Made by a program: the position numbers and the translations under genes. Below, one piece after another: positions 6,919 through 15,239 of a DNA stretch of 64,000 nucleotides (its first letter is position 1; each line of letters opens with the position of its first letter). The stretch is from Phycisphaeraceae bacterium. Lineage in GTDB: Bacteria; Planctomycetota; Phycisphaerae; Phycisphaerales; UBA1924. A model generated the notes under the pieces. It saw nothing but the letters and a program-made list of their open reading frames with translations, had not been told where the DNA came from and ran no database searches. The DNA lies in NCBI GenBank assembly GCA_007693965.1, contig RECQ01000054.1, forward strand, positions 1 to 64,000, in the 5' to 3' direction.

Positions 6919-9522
6919 TCAGGGACGCGCGGGCGTGTCGGGGAGGTCTTCTTCTCTGATCTGCGGCGACGCGGGTCGGACGCCGCCGCCGATGCGCCTG
7001 CGAATCAGGTCGGACAGCTCGTGCATGAACGGGTCGTCGCCATCATCGATCAGGGTGAAGATTTCATCATCACGTGAGGCAATGCGGCTGAGCAGGAAGG
7101 CCGCCCTGACGATCCGCTCATCATCGCGTCGCGCCACATCGTCAATGACTTCGCATTGCTCGAAGATGAAGGCTGCCGGAAGGGCGAGCAGCGTGAAAGC
7201 GCGCTCCGCGGGCGACATCGTCTGGTACCGGGCGACGACGGCGTCGGCGATCGCAGCGCGATATTTTTCGACATCGCCGGGGGCGCGGGCGAGTGATTCG
7301 GCGGAAAAGAGCACATAACGGGCCCGCATGATCGCCTCAAGAAGAATGCGCCCCGACGCGACCTCGATCATCTGTATCACTTCTTCTGGCCGGTCATTGG
7401 CGTGATGAATCCGCGGGCGAAGCTGCCGGTCCGTCTCGGCGCTGAGGGAGAGTGGCCCTCTTTCATAGATGCGCGTCTCCGAATTGATGCGGAAGCTCTG
7501 CATGGCGCGCCAGCGCACATTGCTGGTGAATGCCACGATCTGGTCGAGCAGGGCGCCGGTCTGCCCCTGCCCGGCCCAGACGATGGTCTCCAGGGTTTCA
7601 CCAGGGCGCAGGCGCAGACGCCGGTTGATCGACGCGACCTCGGACTCGACCTGGTCGGTCATGCGGCGTCCTTCGATTAGCACACGGGGAATGAGCAGCA
7701 GCGAAGTGTTGAGGGCGCTCTGCGGCCCCAGCGGCAGCGGGATGTCTGAGATGTTTCGCAGGCGCACGCGCAACATCATCGGATCCAGCGGCGGCGCGCT
7801 CGGCTCCACCTGCTCGATGGCGAGGTGCATGAAGTTGTGCGGCGAGGAGGTGACGGCTTCGATGGCGCGCGGCAGGCGCGAGGCATACTCATCCAGTCGT
7901 TGCGCCGTTTCAGAGGCGCGAAGGGGCTCGTCCAGCAGAAACTGGATTCGCGTGCTGGCCCAGAGGCCGTAGGGGATTTCGGGCTGCGGAAGCGAGCCGG
8001 GTTGATCGAGCACGATGCGCGCGTAGTGGCGCACAGCCTCACGCGGCTCGCCACGAATCTCGGCGATCAAGCCGAGTCCGATGCGGGCCCTGACATCCTG
8101 GTCTGCGAGAACGCGCAACTCGGCCTCGGCCTCGTCGAGCTTGCCTTCTTCAATGTTGAAGAAGGCTTCGTAGATCGTGCGATCGAGATCAGGAATATGA
8201 TTCCGGATGTCTTCGAAGACCATCCTAGCACGCTGATTGTTGACCCCGGACCACAGATGCAGCCACACCAGTTCTGACTGCACGTTGCGCGAGGCGCGCA
8301 GCGCCTGCTGTGAAGCCGCCGGATTCGATTCGGCGTGCTCGACATACCGGCGGATCAGGTCTTCGCTGCTGCGAACGACGTAGGGCAGCGCTTCGGATGA
8401 AATTTCTCCCTCGCTGATCGAAATCGCGGCGATGAGCCGGATTCGCTGCTGCACTGGGTCGGGCGTGTATGGAGGGATTTCCTCAGGATCCAGTTCGGCC
8501 TTGATGTAGGCCATGCGCAGGCGATCAAGCTCGTGTTTCGTAGCGTCCGCCTCCTGCTGCAGATGATCGAGCAGTCGACGCGGACCTTCCAGCCCCCAGC
8601 GGATCACCAGCTCATCGGCGATGTGCTCGCGGCTCAGGTCGTCCTCATGGATCATCGCGAGCGAGGCGACCCGCCGGCTCATGCGCATGGCGCCCCAGTA
8701 CGCGCCGTGGCGCATGAACTCGTGCTTCAGCGCCGTGTAGGCGGAGCGGTCGTGCGGATCGGCCAGCACCAGGTTTGTCAGCACCTCAACGCGGCCGAGC
8801 GGATCCCGCTGGCGCGCCATGTAATAGGTCGCGGCCAGCGAGGCGGCTTCCTTGTTCGTCGAGTCGAGCTGCACGGCTTGCGTCAGCCGCCGCAGGAAGC
8901 GATCGTCGTCGCCCAACTCGCGGGAGAGCATGGCGTCGTCCAGGGCCAGCCGGCTGCGAATCGAAGGGTCGAGCCGCGAGCCGGCGCTGCCCAACAGTCG
9001 GTCGTAGACAGCCTGCCGTGAATCGGCGTCCTGATGACGCATGCGGATGTTCGCCGCGATCAGCCGGAGTTGGCTCACGGTGTCATCCGGATCGAGCGTG
9101 ACGAGTCGCTCGGTGGCGCGAAGCACCTCTGCGTCATCCCCTGCGGCGTGCCACGCCTCCACAGCGCGGCGGACGATCTCCGCATCATCCGGCGCCAGCT
9201 CGCTCGCCTCGTTCATCACCATGGCCACGATGCGGTAATCCGCCGGCATGGGGTCGCCGAGCTGGCGCAGGTAGAGCAGCGCCAGCCGGGCCAGGCGCAG
9301 CCCCGTCGCGCGGCGCACATGCGCGGCCTCCGCCTCGGGGTCCGCGATGATCGTGACTTCGGGCGAAAGGGGGGCCGTTTCGGCGGGATCGCCGACTTCG
9401 GTGTCGCCGTCGGTCTGGGCCCGTACGGTTCCGGCGGCGCCGGTGAGGAGCAGTCCTGCAAGGATGAACAGGACGCCAGATGACCAGAGGCCGCGTCGTG
9501 TGCGGCCAGGTTGTGCAATCAC
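6919..9522 (-). CDS. Large secreted helical-repeat protein of unknown function
   Basis: The 867-aa product has an N-terminal signal or anchor segment (about residues 12-35, ending VRAQ). A long, mostly helical body follows whose first 600 residues look like degenerate TPR units (for example LAPDDAEIVRRAVEAWHAAGDD). The last 250 residues are different and may form a separate domain. No catalytic motif is seen. The GTG at 9522 has GGGAG 8 nt upstream and overlaps the stop of the upstream small membrane protein by 4 nt (GTGA), so the two are translationally coupled. I cannot assign a function; an envelope scaffold or assembly role is only a guess. Confidence 0.75.
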   Translation of the reverse strand: MIAQPGRTRRGLWSSGVLFILAGLLLTGAAGTVRAQTDGDTEVGDPAETAPLSPEVTIIADPEAEAAHVRRATGLRLARLALLYLRQLGDPMPADYRIVAMVMNEASELAPDDAEIVRRAVEAWHAAGDDAEVLRATERLVTLDPDDTVSQLRLIAANIRMRHQDADSRQAVYDRLLGSAGSRLDPSIRSRLALDDAMLSRELGDDDRFLRRLTQAVQLDSTNKEAASLAATYYMARQRDPLGRVEVLTNLVLADPHDRSAYTALKHEFMRHGAYWGAMRMSRRVASLAMIHEDDLSREHIADELVIRWGLEGPRRLLDHLQQEADATKHELDRLRMAYIKAELDPEEIPPYTPDPVQQRIRLIAAISISEGEISSEALPYVVRSSEDLIRRYVEHAESNPAASQQALRASRNVQSELVWLHLWSGVNNQRARMVFEDIRNHIPDLDRTIYEAFFNIEEGKLDEAEAELRVLADQDVRARIGLGLIAEIRGEPREAVRHYARIVLDQPGSLPQPEIPYGLWASTRIQFLLDEPLRASETAQRLDEYASRLPRAIEAVTSSPHNFMHLAIEQVEPSAPPLDPMMLRVRLRNISDIPLPLGPQSALNTSLLLIPRVLIEGRRMTDQVESEVASINRRLRLRPGETLETIVWAGQGQTGALLDQIVAFTSNVRWRAMQSFRINSETRIYERGPLSLSAETDRQLRPRIHHANDRPEEVIQMIEVASGRILLEAIMRARYVLFSAESLARAPGDVEKYRAAIADAVVARYQTMSPAERAFTLLALPAAFIFEQCEVIDDVARRDDERIVRAAFLLSRIASRDDEIFTLIDDGDDPFMHELSDLIRRRIGGGVRPASPQIREEDLPDTPARP

Positions 9523-9830
9523 AATCCCGCTCCCGTGATGAGCATGATGAGGCTGAGAAGGACGCCGCCGGCCAGCGTCACGCCGAGTCCCAGTTCAACG
9601 CGTGTGGTGAGGACTCGGTTCGCCATGGGAAACAATCGATCGGCGACAACCACCGCGAAGACGAATTGTCCCGCGGTGATGAATGTGAGGCCCACCGCGA
9701 TCCCCGCATGCCCCATCGGGGCCATCGAGGGCGATGGTCTGGCCACCACCATCGCGCCCACGATGAGCAGCGTCCCGGCCCACAGGGATCCGAGGAGCAG
9801 CATGGCCAGAAAGTTGATTCGTCGCAGCAT
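9519..9830 (-). CDS. Small multipass membrane protein
   Basis: A protein of about 103 aa with three or four hydrophobic segments (FLAMLLLGSLWAGTLLIVGA, the segment around AVGLTFITAG, and LGLGVTLAGGVLLSLIML). It has the look of the small four-helix DUF4149-type membrane proteins, but the match is weak. It is followed by, and coupled to, the large secreted protein (4-nt overlap). The start is uncertain: the ATG at 9830 begins just before the first membrane helix, while an ATG at 9878 would add 16 residues. The partner relation rests on the overlap alone. Confidence 0.65.
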   Translation of the reverse strand: MLRRINFLAMLLLGSLWAGTLLIVGAMVVARPSPSMAPMGHAGIAVGLTFITAGQFVFAVVVADRLFPMANRVLTTRVELGLGVTLAGGVLLSLIMLITGAGL

Positions 9831-10060
9831 CGGCGGGCTCGCTTGCTCGCATTCGGGCCCGTACGCCCCTCTTCCCATGCAAGATAGCGTCGGAAATCGC
9901 TCCGGACCATGCTCCGGACGCCATCCGGGGAGGTTTGACGGGTTTTCGGGGGGGTGCTACCGTCCCCGCCTGTCCCCGATGGAACAGATGTGCTCCGACA
10001 CGCGAATGGTACGGAGCGCGGTTGACCATCTTCCTGCGCGCTCGCCGCCTGACGATATAC

Positions 10061-11161
10061 ATGAAGCGTCCGTCCTCTTATCTTGCCGGTCTGCTCGTCC
10101 TGACGCTCCTCTCATCGGCCACCGCCATGGCGCAGAGAGAGCTTCCCGGCGAAGTGGTCACTGCGCTGCGGCTGGACGCCGCCCAGGAGGATGTCGTCCG
10201 CACCTTCATCAATCGGCACGGTCCTGAACTCACCAATGAGGACCCCAGGGCTCGCCAGCAGGCGCGAAACGCGCTTCTCAGCCCGCTGACTGGCGCTTCC
10301 GGCGATCCGTCCGCTGCGTTCCGGCTCGTCTACAACCGTCATCTCTACGGCCCTTTGCGGGATCTTGAGCAGCATGAGGAACTGGGCGTCGCGCTCGGCG
10401 CCCTTCGCATCGCCGGCTGGCTCTGTGCGGAGAACGGGTTCCTCGCGCTCCGTCATGCAATTCGGGATGAACGGCCCGCAGTCCGATATGGCGCTGCTCG
10501 CGGCATGGGGCGTTCACTGCGACTCGTCGCCGAGGGACGCAGCGTCCTTCCCGGGCAGCGAATTGACGAGGCGCTGGAGCTGCTCCAGCGCCGGTTGGCG
10601 GAAGAATCGAACGTCCAGGTGCTGGACGGCGTGACACTGGCGCTCGCGAGCGTGCCGGAGGGCGACGCCTTGCGTGGGCGCGCCATGTCCGCCCTGGTGC
10701 GCGGCGCCGCGACCCAGATCGCCCGGCGTCACACCCCCGAGCATGTATCGGCGGACGCCGAGGCGATGGCGCTGCTGCGTGTGATGACGTACACCCGGGA
10801 TGAACTGACCAGGGCCGTGGCGGTCGACAGAGCCTTCACGCTCGACGCCATGACGCTCGCCGGCCACGCCCTGGCGTACTGCCTGATGACGCTGGAGCAG
10901 GATCCAGAGGACGACATGCTCCGTCAGCATGTGCAGTCGCTCGCAGTCACCGCCGAGGCCACGCTCATCCTCGGTCACGTCGTGCTCAGCAACGAGCAGT
11001 TGAACGAGCAGGTGCGCGTGGCGTTCGAGCGAGCCGCGAACCGGGGAGCGACACAGGCGGCCCGGAACGTGGTGATGGAGTGGATCGGCCCCGAGGGCAG
11101 GCTCGCCCGTCCGCCTTACAACATCGATCCCGACCGTTTCCGCACCGACGCCGCTCGATGA
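10061..11161 (+). CDS. Secreted HEAT-like repeat protein
   Basis: The 366-aa protein has a signal peptide (MKRPSSYLAGLLVLTLLSS..., ending AMAQ). An alpha-helical body follows with HEAT-like character, notably ALRHAIRDERPAVRYGAARGMGR around residues 130-150, where paired helices carry the P-V-R-x-G-A-A pattern. No enzymatic motif is visible. The ATG at 10061 is chosen because it begins the signal peptide; there is no clear Shine-Dalgarno sequence. It stands alone between the divergent membrane-protein pair and the ABC transporter genes. It is probably a periplasmic scaffold protein, with no specific partner visible. Confidence 0.72.
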   Translation: MKRPSSYLAGLLVLTLLSSATAMAQRELPGEVVTALRLDAAQEDVVRTFINRHGPELTNEDPRARQQARNALLSPLTGASGDPSAAFRLVYNRHLYGPLRDLEQHEELGVALGALRIAGWLCAENGFLALRHAIRDERPAVRYGAARGMGRSLRLVAEGRSVLPGQRIDEALELLQRRLAEESNVQVLDGVTLALASVPEGDALRGRAMSALVRGAATQIARRHTPEHVSADAEAMALLRVMTYTRDELTRAVAVDRAFTLDAMTLAGHALAYCLMTLEQDPEDDMLRQHVQSLAVTAEATLILGHVVLSNEQLNEQVRVAFERAANRGATQAARNVVMEWIGPEGRLARPPYNIDPDRFRTDAAR

Positions 11162-11214
11162 TCATTTGAGATCGGTTTCAGGAGCGCCCGTCGGCGCATC
11201 GCGTCCGGGTGGTC

Positions 11215-11220
11215 TATCCT
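11215..11220 (+). promoter_or_regulatory. Candidate -10 (TATCCT) for the ABC binding protein
   Basis: TATCCT ends 6 nt before the ATG at 11227. No ribosome binding site is visible, so a leaderless transcript is likely. No -35 is recognisable. Confidence 0.5.
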
Positions 11221-11226
11221 CTGCGC

Positions 11227-13008
11227 ATGCTCAAACTGCTGGCGCCGCTGTTGTTTCTCATCGGGGCCGTGGGTGTGGTTGTGATCAGCGACCGCCCGAT
11301 GCCTCCGGCGGACTACACCTTCGCCCAGATCAACGACTTCTTCACCCTCGATCCGCCCCGCATGAGCTATGAGCAGGATCTGCGGATGGCCTACGCCATC
11401 TACGAGGGGCTGGTGCGCTGGGACAACGAGACCTTCGAGATCGAGCCGGCCCTGGCGAAGCGGTGGGAGCTCTCCGAGGACCGCAGGACGTACACCTTCC
11501 ACCTGCGCGAGGAGGCGCGGTGGTCGAACGGCGACCCCGTCACGGCGCATGACATCCACTACTCGTGGCAGCGGGCCATCCTGCCCGACACCGCCGCGGA
11601 CTACGCCCAGCTCTTCTTCCTGATTGACGGCGCCGAGGACTATTTCAATTGGCGGGGCGAGCAGCTCAGCGCATATGCAGCGCTCCCCGAGCGCGAGCGC
11701 ACCGAGGAGGCGGCCCGCGCCCTGCGCGCCGAGGCCGACGAGCGCTACCGCGAGACGGTGGGCGTGCGCGTGATCGACGCCCACACGCTTGAGGTGCGGC
11801 TGCAACGCCCCACGCCGTACTTTCTCGATCTGTGCGCCTTTGGCGTTTTTTATCCGGTGCACCGGCCCACGGTGGAGCGCTGGGCGAGCGTGAGCGGGAG
11901 AAGCGGGCGCATTGAACAGCGACACGACTGGACCAAGCCCGGCAAGATCGTCACCAACGGCCCCTACGAGGTGACCTCGTGGCGCTTCAAACGCGATTTC
12001 CGCATCGAGCGCAATCCCTACTACTGGAACCCGGAGATGGTCCGCTCCGATTCGGTCGCCGTCGTCTTCATCAGCAACGGAAATACCGCGGTCCTCGCCT
12101 ACCAGACCGGTTCGGTCGACTGGGTGGAGAACGTCGTCGTCGACTACCTGCCGGAGATGATCGCCCAAAAAGAACGCGGCGAGCGCGACGATCTGCACAG
12201 GATCGTGCAGTACGGCACCTACTTCTGGAGCTTCAATTGCACGCCCACACTTCCTGACGGACGCGACAATCCCTTCCACGACCCCCGCGTCAGGCGCGCC
12301 TTCGCCATGTCGATGAACAAGAATGACATTGTCAACCGTGTGCGCCGCGTCGGTGAGCCGCCCGCGACTGTTTTCATCCCCTCCGGGAGCATCCCCGGAT
12401 TTGATGAATCGGGAAGCATCCGCGGCGTGGGCTACGACCCCGCCGGCGCCCGGCGCCTGCTCGCGGAGGCGGGCTGGACCATCGACGAGGGCTCCCGGCG
12501 TCTGCGCAACAGTCGGGGCGAATCATTCCCCGTCGTTGAGCTGCTCTGCTCCACCGGCTCCTACCACGAGAACGTCGCCCAGGCCTTCCAGATCATGTGG
12601 GAAGAGACCATCGGTGTTCAGAGCCGCATCGTTCCCAAGGAGACACGCGTCTTCCGCGATGATCTCAAGCGACAGAACTACATGATGGCCCGCGGCGGGT
12701 GGTTCGGCGATTACGGCGATCCCACCACGTTCCTGCTTCTGCACACCACCGGCGACGGAAACAACGACCGCGGCTTCTCCGATCCGCACTTCGATGAGCT
12801 GGTCCGCTCGGCGGAGGAGGCGCCGACGCCCGAAGACCGCATGCGCCTGCTCGAAGAGGCGGAGCGGTACTCCATGGAAGTGGCGCTGCCTGTCGTCCCC
12901 GTCTTCCACTACGTCCGCTACTACCTCTATGACCCCGACCGCTTCAGCGGCATCAGCTTCCATCCGCGCAGCGTGCAGTATCTCTGGAAGCTGGAGAACA
13001 AGCCATGA
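11227..13008 (+). CDS. Peptide-type ABC transporter substrate-binding protein (OppA family)
   Basis: A protein of about 593 aa of the SBP_bac_5 / OppA family. It has an N-terminal hydrophobic anchor without a lipobox Cys (MLKLLAPLLFLIGAVGVVV), then the family opening FTLDPPRMSYEQDLRMAYAIYEGLVRWD. Later come LSEDRRTYTFHLREEARWSNGDPVTAHDIHYSW-type segments and KIVTNGPYEVTSWRFKRD. Such proteins bind oligopeptides in the periplasm. It overlaps the next gene by 4 nt (ATGA), so the two are coupled. No second permease or ATPase follows; the components needed for import must be encoded elsewhere. Confidence 0.92.
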   Translation: MLKLLAPLLFLIGAVGVVVISDRPMPPADYTFAQINDFFTLDPPRMSYEQDLRMAYAIYEGLVRWDNETFEIEPALAKRWELSEDRRTYTFHLREEARWSNGDPVTAHDIHYSWQRAILPDTAADYAQLFFLIDGAEDYFNWRGEQLSAYAALPERERTEEAARALRAEADERYRETVGVRVIDAHTLEVRLQRPTPYFLDLCAFGVFYPVHRPTVERWASVSGRSGRIEQRHDWTKPGKIVTNGPYEVTSWRFKRDFRIERNPYYWNPEMVRSDSVAVVFISNGNTAVLAYQTGSVDWVENVVVDYLPEMIAQKERGERDDLHRIVQYGTYFWSFNCTPTLPDGRDNPFHDPRVRRAFAMSMNKNDIVNRVRRVGEPPATVFIPSGSIPGFDESGSIRGVGYDPAGARRLLAEAGWTIDEGSRRLRNSRGESFPVVELLCSTGSYHENVAQAFQIMWEETIGVQSRIVPKETRVFRDDLKRQNYMMARGGWFGDYGDPTTFLLLHTTGDGNNDRGFSDPHFDELVRSAEEAPTPEDRMRLLEEAERYSMEVALPVVPVFHYVRYYLYDPDRFSGISFHPRSVQYLWKLENKP

Positions 13009-13988
13009 GCGGCCTTCTGCTGCGCAGACTGCTTCAGACGCCGCTGATCGTGTTGGCGGTCTACACCATCACATTCCTGCTGGCGTGGGCCCTGCCCGGC
13101 TCGGCGGTCATCAGCGATGAAGGGCGCCAGCCTCCCGCGGCGGTGTTGGAGGCGATGGAGGCGCAGTACAACCTCGACAACCAGTGGGTCTTCTACTGGC
13201 AATACCTCTCAGACGCGACGGGCGCCAGTTGGCTGGGGACGAAGCTCTCGGGCGGAACCTGGCCCGCGGAGCGCCCCATGCTCGACTTCGGCCCCTCGCT
13301 GCGCCACGCCGACTGGAGGGTGAACGAGATCATCGTCGGCACGCTGCCGGTGTCGGTGGCGCTCGGCCTCTCGGCGATCACCATCGCGCTGGTGGTGGGT
13401 GTGGCGGTGGGTGTGATCGGGGCCCTCAAGCCCAATTCATGGATAGACATCACCACGCTCTCGATCGCGCTGGTGGGGATCAGCCTGCCCTCGTTTCTCA
13501 CCGGCACGGCGCTGTTGCTGCTCTTTCCCGTGCTGCTGGGCGTGGGGCGGGTGGCGGGATGGGGAACAGTGGGGGACATGGTTCTGCCGGCGCTCACGCT
13601 CAGCCTGCCGTTCGCCGCGTACATCGCCCGCCTGACGCGGATGGGCATGATCGACGTCCTCGGCGCCGATTACATCCGCACCGCGCGGGCCAAGGGCCTG
13701 CCCGAGCGCGTGGTCATCCTGCGACACGCCCTCAAGAACGCGTTCCTGCCCGTCCTCAGCTACCTCGGCCCCGCCACCGCCTTCGCCATGACCGGGTCCT
13801 TCGTCATCGAGATGGTCTTCAATGTCCCCGGGATCGGGCAGCACTTCGTCAGCGCCGTATTGACCAAGGACCTCTTCCTGATCATGGGCATCGTGCTGAT
13901 CTACTCGACCATGCTGGTCCTGCTGAACCTGATCGTGGACCTGCTCTACGGCTGGGTGGACCCGCGGATCGGCGCCGGCTCGGGCTGA
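13005..13988 (+). CDS. ABC transporter permease, OppB/DppB type
   Basis: The 327-aa membrane protein has six predicted helices and a large periplasmic loop after the first (about residues 30-105). The EAA loop that docks the ATPase is present (YIRTARAKGLPERVVILRH). Family members form the inner-membrane channel with an OppC-type partner, powered by OppD/OppF. Here only the binding protein and OppB-like permease are encoded together; the next gene is on the other strand. The gene itself looks intact. The partners may lie elsewhere, or this may be a remnant operon. Confidence 0.9.
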   Translation: MSGLLLRRLLQTPLIVLAVYTITFLLAWALPGSAVISDEGRQPPAAVLEAMEAQYNLDNQWVFYWQYLSDATGASWLGTKLSGGTWPAERPMLDFGPSLRHADWRVNEIIVGTLPVSVALGLSAITIALVVGVAVGVIGALKPNSWIDITTLSIALVGISLPSFLTGTALLLLFPVLLGVGRVAGWGTVGDMVLPALTLSLPFAAYIARLTRMGMIDVLGADYIRTARAKGLPERVVILRHALKNAFLPVLSYLGPATAFAMTGSFVIEMVFNVPGIGQHFVSAVLTKDLFLIMGIVLIYSTMLVLLNLIVDLLYGWVDPRIGAGSG

Positions 13989-14027
13989 GGACGAACTCGC
14001 GTCGAGCAGGCCCCGCGGTTCTTACCC

Positions 14028-14249
14028 TTATGGCCCGGGCTGGTCCGGCCCGGGCCCGGTGGGGCTTGTCCGGGCGTCGTGGATCGCCGTCTCGAGGATC
14101 CGGATCCGTCCCGACATCTGCTCCAGCTTGTGGTAGATGTCGGCCACCTGCTTGCTCAGGTCCTCCACCGATCGATCGCTGAAGGTCTGGGCCTCTTCGA
14201 TTCGAGTCAGGTGTTGCTTGAGCTCTGTGAGTTCGTTCATTGCGTTCAC
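14028..14249 (-). CDS. Short SlyX-like coiled-coil protein
   Basis: A 73-aa protein, mostly a predicted coiled coil (residues 4-58), with a Pro/Gly-rich tail. The pattern SDRSVEDLSKQVADIYHKLE followed by IRILETAI matches the small SlyX family, whose function is poorly defined. An ATG at 14240 (MNELTELK) is an equally plausible start; GGGAG lies upstream of 14249. It sits between the ABC permease (convergent) and the PagL-like gene (divergent). Confidence 0.65.
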   Translation of the reverse strand: MNAMNELTELKQHLTRIEEAQTFSDRSVEDLSKQVADIYHKLEQMSGRIRILETAIHDARTSPTGPGPDQPGP

Positions 14250-14370
14250 TCCCTTGCGCTCTGTAGTCTCTGGAGGTGTTCGCCGGACTCGCGGCGTCGC
14301 TGTCGAAGTGTAGACCCCGGCCGGCCCACGCTCGCGAAATGTCGATCGGGACGAGGCCCCGCCTCCGTGC

Positions 14371-14376
14371 TACGCT
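14371..14376 (+). promoter_or_regulatory. Candidate -10 (TACGCT) for the PagL-like gene
   Basis: TACGCT lies 7 nt before the ATG at 14384 with no Shine-Dalgarno sequence between, matching the leaderless pattern seen elsewhere in the window. Confidence 0.45.
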
Positions 14377-14383
14377 TCGCCCC

Positions 14384-15013
14384 ATGTGGCCACCATCGCG
14401 CTTCCTGATCTGTGCGCCCCTGCTGTGTCCATGCATCGCTCTCGCGGACGCTGGGGAGGCGCTGCGGCCATTCTCGTACGCCACGGCCGCTGAAGAAGAT
14501 CACGCGGCGCCGGAGCTGAACGACGCACCGATCCCCTTCGGGCAGGAGGGGCACAACTCGATCACCACGGGCTTCGGCCTCGGCGTCGGGGGCGTCAACG
14601 CGGACTTCGCCTACAACGGCTTCGTCTCGCTCGACACCTTCCTGGTGGATCGCTTCCAGGCCTCGCTCGAGTTCGGCGGCTTCTTCTTCGACCAGGACGC
14701 CGACGACGCCATCGCCGGCGCTGTGAACCTCATGTTCCGCTGGCACTTCATCCAGCAGGACTCGTGGTCCATGTTCGCCGACGCCGGCGCGGGCCTGATG
14801 CTCGGAACCGCCAAGGTGCCCCGGGGGGGCAGCGAGTTCAATTTCAGCGTGCGCGCCGGGCTCGGCTTCACCAGCCGCCTGGGCGACAGCCCCAACCGCC
14901 TGATCGGCGGCGTGCGCTGGCAGCACTACTCCAACGCCCGCACCGCCGGCGCCGACGACAATCCGGGAACCGACATGCCCGTCTTCTACCTGGGCGTCTC
15001 GTTCCCGCTGTAA
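14384..15013 (+). CDS. Acyloxyacyl hydrolase, PagL-like (lipid A 3-O-deacylase family)
   Basis: The 209-aa protein has a signal peptide (residues 1-20, ending ALAD) and a body of alternating beta strands ending in aromatic FPL, typical of an outer-membrane barrel. The PagL-type catalytic segment WQHYSNA (His and Ser, about residues 180-183) is followed by a Gly/Asp-rich stretch. PagL enzymes remove the 3-linked acyl chain from lipid A at the outer membrane. The presence of such an enzyme suggests an LPS-bearing outer membrane. I chose ATG 14384 because it begins the signal peptide and has a TANNNT box 7 nt upstream. Confidence 0.8.
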   Translation: MWPPSRFLICAPLLCPCIALADAGEALRPFSYATAAEEDHAAPELNDAPIPFGQEGHNSITTGFGLGVGGVNADFAYNGFVSLDTFLVDRFQASLEFGGFFFDQDADDAIAGAVNLMFRWHFIQQDSWSMFADAGAGLMLGTAKVPRGGSEFNFSVRAGLGFTSRLGDSPNRLIGGVRWQHYSNARTAGADDNPGTDMPVFYLGVSFPL

Positions 15014-15046
15014 GGCGCAGTGTCGTATTGGGCTCCGGGGCAATTG

Positions 15047-15203
15047 GGTGCCGGGGCAAGCTTGTTTTTGCTTGCCCCGAGCATGGAATGTCAGCGCCCA
15101 ATCGATAGAAAAGAAAATGCGATGCGCTTCCATTGTGTGGGCCTGGACAATACACACTGCAGTACGTACGCGGGGCAAGCAAAAGGAAGCTTGCCCCGGC
15201 ACC
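15047..15203. mobile_element. MITE-like element with 32-bp terminal inverted repeats
   Basis: The 157-bp element has ends that are inverted copies of each other (15047-15078 and 15172-15203, 30 of 32 positions identical, both beginning GGTGCC). Each end itself folds into a hairpin (GGGGCAAGC with GCTTGCCCC). The 90-bp core is relatively AT-rich and codes for nothing I can recognise. The structure fits a non-autonomous miniature inverted-repeat element. No transposase is present and no second copy is visible in the window. It lies between the PagL-like gene and galE, which converge on it. Confidence 0.72.
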
Positions 15204-15239
15204 CCGACGCCGCCGGGCCCCTTTCACCCCTTCACCTCA

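Noticed and set aside
14190-14230. Possible tRNA-like TTCGANTC sequence
   Set aside because: The surrounding sequence does not fold into a cloverleaf and lies within the SlyX-like coding region. I found no tRNA or rRNA gene in the window.
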